From Litorivita sp050633545 (GTDB taxonomy: Bacteria; Pseudomonadota; Alphaproteobacteria; Rhodobacterales; Rhodobacteraceae): DNA of 64,000 nucleotides. This document shows positions 34,082 through 42,546 of the stretch, piece by piece. The notes under the pieces are model-generated. The model saw only the letters and a program-made list of their open reading frames with translations. It was not told where the DNA came from and did not search any database. The translations under genes were made by a program, and so were the position numbers. The stretch's first letter is position 1. The number at the start of each line of letters is the position of its first letter. The stretch lies in NCBI GenBank assembly GCA_050633545.1, contig JBOEGS010000008.1:124001-188000 (forward strand), in the 5' to 3' direction.

Positions 34082-35271
34082 TGATTTTCCTTGTCATTGT
34101 CTTGGTGGGTTTTGCGAAACGGGCCGTAATCCGTCAGCACCTCGATGTCTTGGTCCACGGCGCGCGCCTCCTCGCCCAGAAACTGCGCCACGGCGCGGGC
34201 AAATCCGGCCTCGCCGATCCAGTGCAGCGAATGGGTTTTCACCGGCAGATAGCCGCGCGCCAGTTTGTGATCGCCCTGTGCTCCGGCCTCGACGCGGCCA
34301 AGCCCCTGCGCGATCGCGAAGTCGATGGCGCGGTAATAGCAAAGCTCGAAATGCAGGCACGCGTGATCCTCTATACAGCCCCAGTATCGACCATATAACG
34401 CGTCAGCGCCGATAAAGTTCAACGCGCCCGCGATAAATTGCCCGTCACGCTCGGCAAGCACCAATAAAATATCGCCTCGCAAATGCGCCTGCGCCTCGTC
34501 GAAAAACCCGCGCGTCAGGTAGGGCGTGCCCCATTTGCGCGCGCCGGTGTCTTGGTAAAAGGTCCAAAACGCATCCCAATGTTCGGGGCGGATCTGATCA
34601 CCGGTGAGCATATGGATCTGCCCGCCAAACCGCGCCGCCTGCGCGCGCTCCTTGCGGATGTTCTTGCGTTTGCGTGCCGAGAGCGAGGCGAGAAACCCGT
34701 CGAAATCGGCGTAGCCCGCATTCATCCAATGGAACTGCTGGCTGGCGCGGGGCATCAGTCCCATCGTCTTGCCCGCCGTCGCCTCGGCTTCGGTGCAAAA
34801 GGTGATATGCAGCGAGGACAGCTCGTTGGAGGCGGCCAGTTGCACCGCGCCCTGCACCAGCGCGCTTTGCGCTTCGATCTCATGGCCGCGCCGCACCAAA
34901 AGCCGCCGTCCCGTCGCGGGGGTATGGGGCACGGCGATCTGCAATTTGGGGTAATATTGCCCGCCCGCGCGCTCGAAGGCATGGGCCCAGCTGTGGTCAA
35001 AGATATATTCGCCCTGACTGTGTGATTTGGCATAAAGCGGCGCAACGCCGATCACCTCTCCGGCGCGGCGCGCCACAAGGTAATGCGGCTCCCATCCGGT
35101 GCCGCGCCCGACCGATCCGCTGTCCTCCAGCGCCTTGAGAAACCGGTAGGTGGTAAAGGGATCATCGGGCCGCCCCTGCGCCGCCTCGGGGCAGGCGCAG
35201 GCGTCCCAATCGCGCGCGCCGATCCGGGCAATCGCGCTTACGGCTTCGATTTCAATGGCTGTCTCGCTCAT
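34078..35271 (-). CDS. FemAB/GNAT-like peptidoglycan-acyltransferase-type protein (PF04339 type)
   Basis: 397 residues from the ATG at 35271; the frame to 35322 lacks a ribosome site. The sequence follows the FemAB-like family: 'PFTTYRFLKALEDSGSVGRGTGWEPHYLVARRAGEVIGVAPLYAKSHSQGEYIFDHSWAHAFERAGGQYYPKLQIAVP', then 'FDGFLASLSARKRKNIRKERAQAARFG' and 'FELCYYRAIDFAIAQGLGRVEAGAQGDHKLARGY'. The fold is a double GNAT. The function is unassigned; transfer of an aminoacyl or acyl group is inferred from the fold. Confidence 0.87.
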   Translation of the reverse strand: MSETAIEIEAVSAIARIGARDWDACACPEAAQGRPDDPFTTYRFLKALEDSGSVGRGTGWEPHYLVARRAGEVIGVAPLYAKSHSQGEYIFDHSWAHAFERAGGQYYPKLQIAVPHTPATGRRLLVRRGHEIEAQSALVQGAVQLAASNELSSLHITFCTEAEATAGKTMGLMPRASQQFHWMNAGYADFDGFLASLSARKRKNIRKERAQAARFGGQIHMLTGDQIRPEHWDAFWTFYQDTGARKWGTPYLTRGFFDEAQAHLRGDILLVLAERDGQFIAGALNFIGADALYGRYWGCIEDHACLHFELCYYRAIDFAIAQGLGRVEAGAQGDHKLARGYLPVKTHSLHWIGEAGFARAVAQFLGEEARAVDQDIEVLTDYGPFRKTHQDNDKENQ

Positions 35272-35343
35272 GGCACCTATCTTTGCGCCTTGCGGCCCTT
35301 TTGCCCATCCTTGATGCCCCATGTGGGGCCAGCGGGCGCAGGA

Positions 35344-36114
35344 TCAAGCGCGAATAGCGGGCGCGTAGCCCTCGAATGTGATGTTTTCGGCGACGCGGCG
35401 GGCGGCGGCCTCTTGCGCGGCCGAGCGGATGGTCCAGCACAAGACATGCGCCCCGCGCGCCTTAAGCTGCGCCACCCGATTGCGGCTCAGGTCCGCGGCT
35501 TGGTGGCTGATGAAACTGGCGCGCGCCGCGTCATAATCCTCGATCTCGCGCAGTTCTGCCCGCCGCGCCGCCGCAACGCGCGGCCAATCCTCGGCGCTAT
35601 AGTCACAGGTGACAATCCCGCGCGCCACGTCAGGGGCCAAAGCGGCCATTTTGATCACCGAATGCGGGTTGAACGACATTACCGCCGCCGCGCCTGCGTA
35701 TCCGTCCAGCGCCCTTGCTACCGCCTGTTCGAGCCCCCCGATCGCGGGGCCAAGCGCGCCGTCCTGATCCTTGATCTCGATCAGCAGCGCCGCGCGCCCC
35801 GCCACGATGTCGAGCACCTGCGCCAGTGTCGGGATGGTTTCGCCATCCCCGCCTTTAAGGGCGATTTTGCCCAAATCCTGCGCGTCCTGCGCGGCCACCG
35901 GCCCCTGCGCGCCGGTCAGCCGCTCCAGCGCATCGTCGTGAAACACCATCGCCTCGCCATCGCGCGACAATTGCACGTCGATCTCGATGCCATATCCGGC
36001 CTCGATCGCAGCACGGATCGCGGCGCGCGAATTTTCGGGGCGCCCTTGGGCCAGATCCCAATAGGCCCGATGGGCCAAAGGCGCGCGCAAGAACCGTTCG
36101 GGCAGGGGGGTCAT
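35344..36114 (-). CDS. Glycerophosphodiester phosphodiesterase
   Basis: 256 residues. The GDPD TIM-barrel begins 'APLAHRAYWDLAQGRPENSRAAIRAAIEAGYGIEIDVQLSRDGEAMVFHDD', which supplies the catalytic His-Arg, the metal-binding Glu and Asp (EIDVQ) and the second His (FHDD). It hydrolyses glycerophosphodiesters to glycerol 3-phosphate and an alcohol. There is no signal peptide, so it acts in the cytoplasm. It overlaps the RidA gene by 4 bp. Confidence 0.93.
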   Translation of the reverse strand: MTPLPERFLRAPLAHRAYWDLAQGRPENSRAAIRAAIEAGYGIEIDVQLSRDGEAMVFHDDALERLTGAQGPVAAQDAQDLGKIALKGGDGETIPTLAQVLDIVAGRAALLIEIKDQDGALGPAIGGLEQAVARALDGYAGAAAVMSFNPHSVIKMAALAPDVARGIVTCDYSAEDWPRVAAARRAELREIEDYDAARASFISHQAADLSRNRVAQLKARGAHVLCWTIRSAAQEAAARRVAENITFEGYAPAIRA

Positions 36115-36575
36115 TTGATTTGGAAGATCGCTTCGATTTCCACCGCGACGCCCAAAGGCAGCGAGGCCGCCGAGACCGCCGAACGCGCGTGCCGCCCCGC
36201 ATCGCCCAAGACCGCGACCATGAAATCGGAGGCGCCGTTGATGACCTGTGGCTGCTGGGTGAAATCGGGGGTGGAATTGACGAAACCGACCAGTTTGACC
36301 AAGCGCACCAAACGCGACAAATCTCCGCCGCAGGCGGCTTTGGCCTGCGCCAAAAGCGAGACGGCACAGGTCTGCGCCGCCGCCGCGCCCTCTTCGACGC
36401 CAAGATCAAGGCCCAGCTTGCCAGTGATCAACCCGTCAGGGCCATTGGAGATTTGCCCCGAGACATGGACCAGATCGCCGACCTGTACAAAGGGAATGTA
36501 ATTGGCCGCAGGCGCAGGGGCCTGAGGCAAGGTGACGCCCATATCGGCAAGGCGGGTTTCGATCGTATTGCTCAT
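36111..36575 (-). CDS. RidA family protein
   Basis: 154 residues from the ATG at 36575; nine extra upstream codons are possible. The sequence 'NYIPFVQVGDLVHVSGQIS' and the C-terminal 'HARSAVSAASLPLGVAVEIEAIFQI' with its Arg and Glu match the RidA (YjgF) family, the longer subgroup of about 150 residues. RidA members remove reactive enamines and imines. It forms a two-gene operon with the GDPD gene. Confidence 0.92.
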   Translation of the reverse strand: MSNTIETRLADMGVTLPQAPAPAANYIPFVQVGDLVHVSGQISNGPDGLITGKLGLDLGVEEGAAAAQTCAVSLLAQAKAACGGDLSRLVRLVKLVGFVNSTPDFTQQPQVINGASDFMVAVLGDAGRHARSAVSAASLPLGVAVEIEAIFQIK

Positions 36576-36686
36576 CGCGCGGCTCCAAATCGGCAGGCCC
36601 AAATCGGGCGGATCACCGCCAAGCTAACGCGCGCCGCACCCCTTGCACAGGGGCAAATCGCCCGCGCCGCCGCGCCCTCTGCGGCG

Positions 36687-38108
36687 CTATTCTCGAAAGG
36701 CTTTGGTGAAATAATCGGTGAAGGGTTTGACCAGATAGGCAATCGGCGTGCGGTCCGCCGTGCGGATAAACGCCTCCACCGGCATGCCGGGGATCAGCGG
36801 GGATTCGGGCGGCAATTTCGCCTGCTCGCCCTCCGAAATCACGATCTCGGCGCGGTAGTAGGACAGGCGCGTTGCGTCGTCCTGAAACGCATCGGCAGAG
36901 ATTTGCACCACGCGGCCAACCAGTTCGGGCGTCGAGCGCTGGTCCAGCGCCGACATGCGCAAATTGACCTCTTGGCCGACAAAAATCTGGTCGATATGGA
37001 TCGGCTCGATCTGCGCCTCGACGATCAGGGGGCGGTCTTGCGGCACGATGAACATCAGCGGATCGGCGGGGCGGATCACCGCCCGTTCGGCAAAAACCGA
37101 CAGGCCGTAAACGATGCCCGAGACCGGCGAGGTGATCTCCAGCCGCGACAGTTGCTCGATCAGCGCGCGGCGCTGCTCGGCCAGTTCCAATTCGCGATAT
37201 TGCAGATCGCGCAGGCGGGTGATCGCCTCCTCGCGCCGCTGGGTGCCGAGCTTGAGAATTTCGAGGTCGATCTCGGTGATCCGGCCCTCGGCTTGGGCCT
37301 TTTGCGCGGTCAGATCGCCGACCGATCCCAAAAGCCGCGCCTCCTCGCGCTGCAATCCCAAGACCCGCGCCGATTGCGCAAGGCCGCGATCCAGAAGCGA
37401 TTTCTGGCTGGCCAGTTCTTCGGCCAGAAGCGCCAGTTGTTTGGTCAGGGCCTCGCTTTGCGCGCTCAGCCCGTCGATCTGGTTGCCGATCTGGGCGCGG
37501 CGTTTTTGCAATTGCTCGGTGGCCTGCGCCTCGGACAGGGCGCGCGCCTCCAAGAGCCGCATCTGGCCGCTGATCAGCCCCGCAACATCGCCGTTGCGCG
37601 CGCCTGCCGCGACGAGCAGCGCGTCGAAATCGGCGCTCAGCCGTCCGTCGCGCTCGGCCTCCAGCCGTCCGCGCCGCGCCATCAATTCAAAAAGCTGCCC
37701 CTCGGTGATCGCCAGCCGCGAGCGCAATTGCGTGTCGTCGAGCCGCACCAATACGTCATCGGCGGCGACGCTTTGCCCCTCTTTGACCAGAACCGCCGCA
37801 ACGACGCCGCCATCGGGGTGCTGCACGACCTGCCGGTTTTGATCGACCTTGATCTGCCCGCCCGCGATGATCGCGCCGGAAATCTGCGTGAAACTGGCCC
37901 AAGCGCCAAAGCCGAAGATCAAGACCGCCAAGGCAATCAGACCGGTCAAAAGCGGTGCGCGCGCGGGCCATTGATCGGCGCCTGCGGCGGCCTCCGCGGG
38001 CCGCTGGGCCGCGGGCGCCGCGCCTGATGCGGAATGCGACTGAGGGGATTGCGCGGCGCGGTTTTTCGGCGCAGGCGCGCGGCTCGGGGCGGGTTTTGCA
38101 GCCGTCAT
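36687..38108 (-). CDS. Type I secretion membrane-fusion protein (HlyD/PrsE family)
   Basis: 473 residues. A cytoplasmic Ala/Pro/Lys-rich start is followed by one membrane helix near residue 55 (LLTGLIALAVLIFGFGAWASF), a lipoyl-like half ('VVQHPDGGVVAAVLVKEGQSVAADDVLVRLDDTQLRS'), a long coiled-coil hairpin from about 130 to 310, and the second lipoyl half with the beta-barrel ('ITSPVSGIVYGLSVFAERAVIRPADPLMFIVP'). This is the periplasmic adaptor of a type I secretion system. It is coupled by a 4-bp overlap to the ABC transporter gene. An outer-membrane TolC partner is not in the window. Confidence 0.94.
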   Translation of the reverse strand: MTAAKPAPSRAPAPKNRAAQSPQSHSASGAAPAAQRPAEAAAGADQWPARAPLLTGLIALAVLIFGFGAWASFTQISGAIIAGGQIKVDQNRQVVQHPDGGVVAAVLVKEGQSVAADDVLVRLDDTQLRSRLAITEGQLFELMARRGRLEAERDGRLSADFDALLVAAGARNGDVAGLISGQMRLLEARALSEAQATEQLQKRRAQIGNQIDGLSAQSEALTKQLALLAEELASQKSLLDRGLAQSARVLGLQREEARLLGSVGDLTAQKAQAEGRITEIDLEILKLGTQRREEAITRLRDLQYRELELAEQRRALIEQLSRLEITSPVSGIVYGLSVFAERAVIRPADPLMFIVPQDRPLIVEAQIEPIHIDQIFVGQEVNLRMSALDQRSTPELVGRVVQISADAFQDDATRLSYYRAEIVISEGEQAKLPPESPLIPGMPVEAFIRTADRTPIAYLVKPFTDYFTKAFRE

Positions 38109-39841
38109 CGCACACCTCCGGGGGTCTTGCTCGATTGGATTTGTTTATGGTTTTGAACCACTTCGCGCAAAACATCGTCCTTGGGGCCATAGGCGACGCG
38201 CGCGCCGTTCTCCAGCATCAAAAGCATATCGCATTCTTGGATTGCCGAAGGCCGGTGCGCCATGATCAGGATCGAGCGTCCTTCGGATTTCATCTGCCTG
38301 ATCGCACGGTTGAGCGCTTGGCTGCCCTCGTTGTCGAGGTTCGAATTGGGTTCGTCGAGCACCAAGATCACCGGATCGCCATACATCGCCCGCGCAAGGC
38401 CGAGGCGCTGGATTTGTCCGCCCGACAGCCGCCCCGAGGTGGCGCTCATTTGCGTGTCATAGCCTTGCGGAAGCTTGAGGACCATCTCATGCGCATCGGC
38501 CTTTTTCGCCGCTTTGACGACTTCGGCGGGATCGGGGGACATCGACAGTTTGGCGATATTCTCGGCGATGGTGCCGTCGAAAAGCTGCACCCTTTGGGGC
38601 AGGTATCCGATGTGCTGGCCCAAGACATGCGGGTCGTAATTGTCCAAGGAAGCCCCGTCGAGGCGGATTTTGCCCGCCGCGGGCCGCCATGCGCCGGTGA
38701 GCGCGCGCGCCAGCGTCGATTTGCCCGCGCCCGAGGGGCCGATCACGCCCACCGCTTGGCCGGGGGCGACGGTAAAGCTGATCATGCGCAGCGCGGCTTG
38801 CGCCTCGCCGGGGGGGATGATGGTGGCCTGTTGCACTTCGAGCAAGGCTTCGGGTTTGGGCAGCGGGGTGCGCGCCGCAGGCGGGGGCACCTCGCCCAAA
38901 AGCTCGGTCAGGCTTTCCCATCCTTTGACCGCGCGCTGCACCAAGGGCCATTGCCCGATGGCCAGTTCGATCGGCGCCAAGGCGCGCCCCATCAAGATCG
39001 ACCCCGCGATCATCGCACCGGCGCTCAGCTCGTTTTGCAGCACCAGATAGGCCCCGAGGCCGAGCATCGCCGATTGCAAGAACAGCCGGAAGGTTTTGGT
39101 CGAGGCGGTGAACAACCCGCCCAGATCGGCCGCCGCCACATGCTCTTGCAAGGCGCGCGCGCGCAGCTTTTGCCAGCGGTCGAAAGCGGCATCGCGCATC
39201 CCCATGGAATGCACCATCTCGGCCTCGCCGCGCATCTGGTCGCTGACCGCTTCGGAATGGACATTGGCCATCGCGGCGCGGCCTTGCGGTTGGCGTGTGG
39301 TGATCTGGTTGGCGATGGTGAGCGCGACCAGAACCACACCGCCCGCCACGGCCAAAAGCCCCAGCCACGGGTGGAAAATCGCAATCGCGATCAAAAACAG
39401 CGGCGTCCAAGGCAGATCGAACAGCGCCATCAGGGCGGGCGAGGTCATCAACCGCTGCACCGCTTCGAGATCGCGCAGCCCCGTGGCGCTATTGTCATCG
39501 GGGCGCAGGGCGGATTTGATCAACACCGCCTCGAAGACCCGACGGTCGAGCCGTGATTGGAACCGCGCGCCCACACGGGCCATGACGCGCCCGCGTGCGT
39601 AATCCAAAATCCCCATAATCGCATAGAGAAACAGCACCAGAACCGAAAGCGCGACCAGCGTCGCCACCGAGCGCGAGCCGAGCACGCGGTCATAGACTTG
39701 CAGCATATAGAGCGGACCGGTCAGCATCAGCAGATTGGCAAAAAAGCTGAAGAGCCCGACGGCCCAGTAAAGCGTGCGGCTTTCCTGCCTTGCGCTGCGC
39801 AATTCGCGCTGGCCCGCTTCGATCTGTTGTTTGGTGCTCAT
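38105..39841 (-). CDS. Type I secretion ABC transporter, permease/ATPase (PrsD/HlyB-like)
   Basis: 578 residues. The N-terminal half has five or six membrane helices without a peptidase C39 domain; the ATPase half has Walker A GPSGAGKST (residues 368-376), signature LSGGQ (about 472) and Walker B 'VILVLDEPNSNLD'. It matches PrsD/AprD-type exporters that secrete RTX or other glycine-rich proteins through an adaptor (next gene) and TolC. No RTX substrate gene is adjacent, so the cargo is probably encoded elsewhere. Confidence 0.94.
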   Translation of the reverse strand: MSTKQQIEAGQRELRSARQESRTLYWAVGLFSFFANLLMLTGPLYMLQVYDRVLGSRSVATLVALSVLVLFLYAIMGILDYARGRVMARVGARFQSRLDRRVFEAVLIKSALRPDDNSATGLRDLEAVQRLMTSPALMALFDLPWTPLFLIAIAIFHPWLGLLAVAGGVVLVALTIANQITTRQPQGRAAMANVHSEAVSDQMRGEAEMVHSMGMRDAAFDRWQKLRARALQEHVAAADLGGLFTASTKTFRLFLQSAMLGLGAYLVLQNELSAGAMIAGSILMGRALAPIELAIGQWPLVQRAVKGWESLTELLGEVPPPAARTPLPKPEALLEVQQATIIPPGEAQAALRMISFTVAPGQAVGVIGPSGAGKSTLARALTGAWRPAAGKIRLDGASLDNYDPHVLGQHIGYLPQRVQLFDGTIAENIAKLSMSPDPAEVVKAAKKADAHEMVLKLPQGYDTQMSATSGRLSGGQIQRLGLARAMYGDPVILVLDEPNSNLDNEGSQALNRAIRQMKSEGRSILIMAHRPSAIQECDMLLMLENGARVAYGPKDDVLREVVQNHKQIQSSKTPGGVR

Positions 39842-40030
39842 GAGCGTGTTTTCGCCTTGTTGCGATTATTCGATTTTGGTCAATTGGCGGGCAGTTTAAA
39901 ATACAATCTGACCGATGGGTGGTTTCTGTCGCCAAATGGCCACATCTTGCCGTGTTTTCTGGGGCCAAGGGTGGGCATTGCGCGGTGTTCCTCTAGATAG
40001 GGTCATAAGCTCAATAGCGCGGAAATTCCA

Positions 40031-40804
40031 TTGTCTTATTCACCTGCACGCAAGCTGCAAAGCCTGATCCGCAACGCCTTGTTCCTAACCGGACTTCTTG
40101 GCCTGATGGCCTGCGCGGCCCCCGAGGGCGCGCAGCTGGCCGATGGTGTTTGGGATCCTGACGAGGCGGCGAACCGGCGTGTGCACGCGTTCAACAAATC
40201 CCTCGACAAGGCGGTTTTGGCCCCTGCGGGCAAAGGCTATGTCTCGATTGTGCCGGCCCCTTTGGTTTACGGCGTGTCGAATTTTTCGGACAATCTCTCC
40301 TTGCCTGGGACGGTTGTGAACAACCTGTTGCAGCTTGATCTGGGCGGCGCGTTCAAAAACACCGCGCGGTTTGCCTTCAATACGGTCGTCGGCGTCGGCG
40401 GTCTCTTTGATCCGGCGGGCCTGATTGGCCTGCATGAAAAAGACACCGATTTCGGCCAGACCCTTGCGGTTTGGGGCCTGCCCGAGGGCAGCTATCTCGA
40501 ACTGCCGGTGCTTGGCCCCTCGACGCAGCGCGCCGCGGCGGGCAAGGCCGTCGATCTGGTGACCAACCCGCTGTCCTATGTTTTGCCCGATCCCGAAAAA
40601 TACTATGGCACCGGTGCCAGCGTCTTGTCGCGCCTTGGCGATCGCGGCCATTATGGCGATGCTTTGGACGATCTGTATAACAACAGCGCCGACAGCTATG
40701 CCGCCGCGCGCTCGATCTATATGCAAAACCGCCGTTTCAATGTGGACGCGGAGGAGGGGGCCTATGCCGACCCTTATGCCGATCCCTATGGAACTGCCGA
40801 GTAA
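40031..40804 (+). CDS. mlaA: MlaA/VacJ family lipoprotein
   Basis: 257 residues starting with TTG 40031. The lipoprotein signal ends in the lipobox LMAC (Cys28). 'WDPDEAANRRVHAFNKSLDKAVLAPAGKGY' and 'VSNFSDNLSLPGTVVNNLLQLDLGGAFKNTARFAFNTVVGVGGLFDPA' are MlaA hallmarks. It is the outer-membrane part of the Mla system that removes misplaced phospholipids from the outer leaflet. mlaC follows 56 bp downstream. The C-terminal acidic Asp/Tyr/Pro repeat is unusual but seen in relatives. Confidence 0.93.
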   Translation: MSYSPARKLQSLIRNALFLTGLLGLMACAAPEGAQLADGVWDPDEAANRRVHAFNKSLDKAVLAPAGKGYVSIVPAPLVYGVSNFSDNLSLPGTVVNNLLQLDLGGAFKNTARFAFNTVVGVGGLFDPAGLIGLHEKDTDFGQTLAVWGLPEGSYLELPVLGPSTQRAAAGKAVDLVTNPLSYVLPDPEKYYGTGASVLSRLGDRGHYGDALDDLYNNSADSYAAARSIYMQNRRFNVDAEEGAYADPYADPYGTAE

Positions 40805-40860
40805 GACGATTATATAAAGCGGTATGCGCCGATCCGCGCCCCGTTTCGAGGAGCCGAAGA

Positions 40861-41469
40861 ATGAGTAAACTGTCACGCCGCCGCTTTTCATTGACCGCCT
40901 TGGCCGCGCTGGGCCTGTCGGGGGCGGCCTTGCCGCAAGCCGCATGGGCCTTGAATGACGCGCAGGCCAAAGCCTTGGTCGATAAAACCGTGGCGGAAAT
41001 CAACCGCGTGATTTCCTCGGGTAAATCTCTGGGCGCGATGATTGCCGATTTCGAGAAAATCTTTATCCGCTATGCCGATGTGAATATCATCGCGCAATCG
41101 ACGCTGGGCGCCGACAGCCGCCGCGCCAGCCCCGCGCAGCTGCGCGATTTCACCAGTGCGTTTCGCGGATATGTGTCGCGCAAATATGGCAAGCGGTTCA
41201 ACGAATTCGTTGGCGGTGTGATCACCGTCCAAGGCGTGCGGCAGGTCAAAAGCTATCACGAGGTGATCTCCACCGTGAAGCTCAAGGGCGAGGCGCCTTT
41301 CGAGGTGAAATTCCTCGTCTCGGACAAATCGGGCAAGGACCTGTTCTTTGATATGATCATCGAAGGCATCAGCCTGCGCCTGACCGAGCGCACCGAAATC
41401 GGCTCGATGCTGGACCGCCGCAAAGGCGATATCAACGCATTGATCGCCGATCTGAAAAAGGCCGGCTGA
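40861..41469 (+). CDS. mlaC: MlaC/Ttg2D family phospholipid-binding protein
   Basis: 202 residues with a GAGGAG ribosome site before the ATG. A twin-arginine-like start (SRRRFSLTALAALGLSGAALPQAAWA) precedes the mature MlaC domain ('LVDKTVAEINRVISSGKSLGAMIADFEKIFIRYADVNIIAQSTLGADSRRASPAQLRDFTSAFRGYVSRKYGKRF'). It carries phospholipids through the periplasm between MlaA and the MlaFEDB complex. The signal has RRR followed by a F-S-L, so Tat export should be considered. The inner-membrane MlaFED genes are not nearby. Confidence 0.92.
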   Translation: MSKLSRRRFSLTALAALGLSGAALPQAAWALNDAQAKALVDKTVAEINRVISSGKSLGAMIADFEKIFIRYADVNIIAQSTLGADSRRASPAQLRDFTSAFRGYVSRKYGKRFNEFVGGVITVQGVRQVKSYHEVISTVKLKGEAPFEVKFLVSDKSGKDLFFDMIIEGISLRLTERTEIGSMLDRRKGDINALIADLKKAG

Positions 41470-41493
41470 TAAACCGCGCGCGATTGCACAAAC

Positions 41494-41528
41494 ACGGCCC
41501 CGTCCCTTGCGGCGCGGGCCGTTTTTTT
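41494..41528 (+). terminator. Terminator after mlaC
   Basis: ACGGCCC / GGGCCGT arms (41494-41500 with 41516-41522) with a 15-base loop, followed by a run of T. It ends the mlaAC operon. Confidence 0.85.
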
Positions 41529-41717
41529 GCGCGGGTCTTGCGGGCGGGTAGATTGTTTCGGTTCTGCGCTCGATTGTTTGCGCGATTTGCCGCTATTTTG
41601 CCGCATTTTTTATGCTAATCAGATGCGGTAAGATTAACATATTATGAATGGATGCATCCGGCGGTCCCCATGGGCGCGCGGGTTTGCACGATCAAAACAC
41701 TTGAAAGGTCTTGATTG

Positions 41718-42410
41718 ATGACATTGAAACTTCTCGGCACCGTGGCGCTTTGCGCCACTGCGCTCACCGGCGGCGCGGCGCAGGCCGCATTGATCAACAG
41801 CTATGATTTCGACGGCTCCTATGCCGACACGCTTGGCGTGGGCAATGATATTGTCGGCTCCGGCGGCGTGATCTCGGGCGGCGAATACATCTTCTCCGGC
41901 AACCAGGGTCTGCGCCTCACCGATGCCTTGCCCAGCACCACGGATTACGCCATCGAGCTTGGCTTTTCGGTCTCCGATTCCGTTGGCGGCTATAACAAGC
42001 TGATCGATTTTCAAGATCTCGCCTCTGATCTGGGGCTCTATATCTTGAGCGGCACAGTGGATTTCTACACCACCGGCGCTGGCGGCGGCTCGATCTCGGT
42101 GGGCCAAGACGTTGTGGTCGGCTTTGCCCGTTCGGGCGGGGTTCTGTCCTATTACCTCGACGGGGCCTTGATCGCGAGCGCGGCCGATACCGGCAACCAA
42201 GCCGTATCAGGCGCCAATGTGCTGAACTTCTTCGAGGATGATTTCGCAACCGGCCAAGGCGAGAGCTTCGCGGGCGCGGTGGATTACATCCGCATTCACG
42301 ACAATATCTCGACCTTCGGCACCGTGCCTGCCCCCGTGCCGCTGCCTGCGGGTCTGCCGCTCCTTTTGGGTGGTTTTGGTCTTCTGGGCCTGATGCGCCG
42401 CAAATCCTGA
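41718..42410 (+). CDS. VPLPA-CTERM sorting domain protein 2 (LamG-like)
   Basis: 230 residues from ATG 41718 (TTG 41715 adjacent). The signal peptide ends at AQA. The middle part is a concanavalin/LamG-like beta sandwich ('INSYDFDGSYADTLGVG' and 'GIDYA-IELGFSVSD', 'FAGAVDYIRIHDNIS'-like end). The last 24 residues are the VPLPA tail: VPLPAGLPLLLGGFG, a hydrophobic helix and RRKS. It is a second predicted exosortase substrate in the window and ends in its own terminator. Confidence 0.88.
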   Translation: MTLKLLGTVALCATALTGGAAQAALINSYDFDGSYADTLGVGNDIVGSGGVISGGEYIFSGNQGLRLTDALPSTTDYAIELGFSVSDSVGGYNKLIDFQDLASDLGLYILSGTVDFYTTGAGGGSISVGQDVVVGFARSGGVLSYYLDGALIASAADTGNQAVSGANVLNFFEDDFATGQGESFAGAVDYIRIHDNISTFGTVPAPVPLPAGLPLLLGGFGLLGLMRRKS

Positions 42411-42432
42411 GCTGCGACATCGTCTTAAAAAG

Positions 42433-42467
42433 AACGGCCGGTGCCTTGGGCGCCGGCCGTTTTGCTT
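42433..42467 (+). terminator. Terminator after VPLPA-CTERM gene 2
   Basis: AACGGCCGG / CCGGCCGTT stem (42433-42441 with 42453-42461), 11-base loop, then TTTGCTTT. Confidence 0.85.
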
Positions 42468-42546
42468 TGCGAGGCTCATATGCGCCGATGCGCCCTCGCC
42501 CTTGCCCTCGCCCTTGCCGCCTCCGCTTCGGCCCCGCGGCGCGGCG

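Noticed and set aside
36120..38027. Plus-strand open frame of 635 codons across the RidA and HlyD genes
   Set aside because: Antisense to two genes with clear families; no ribosome site.
42441..42546. Short frame starting with a Leu/Ala-rich leader after VPLPA-CTERM gene 2
   Set aside because: It begins within the terminator, has no ribosome site and runs antisense into the PBP1A gene.
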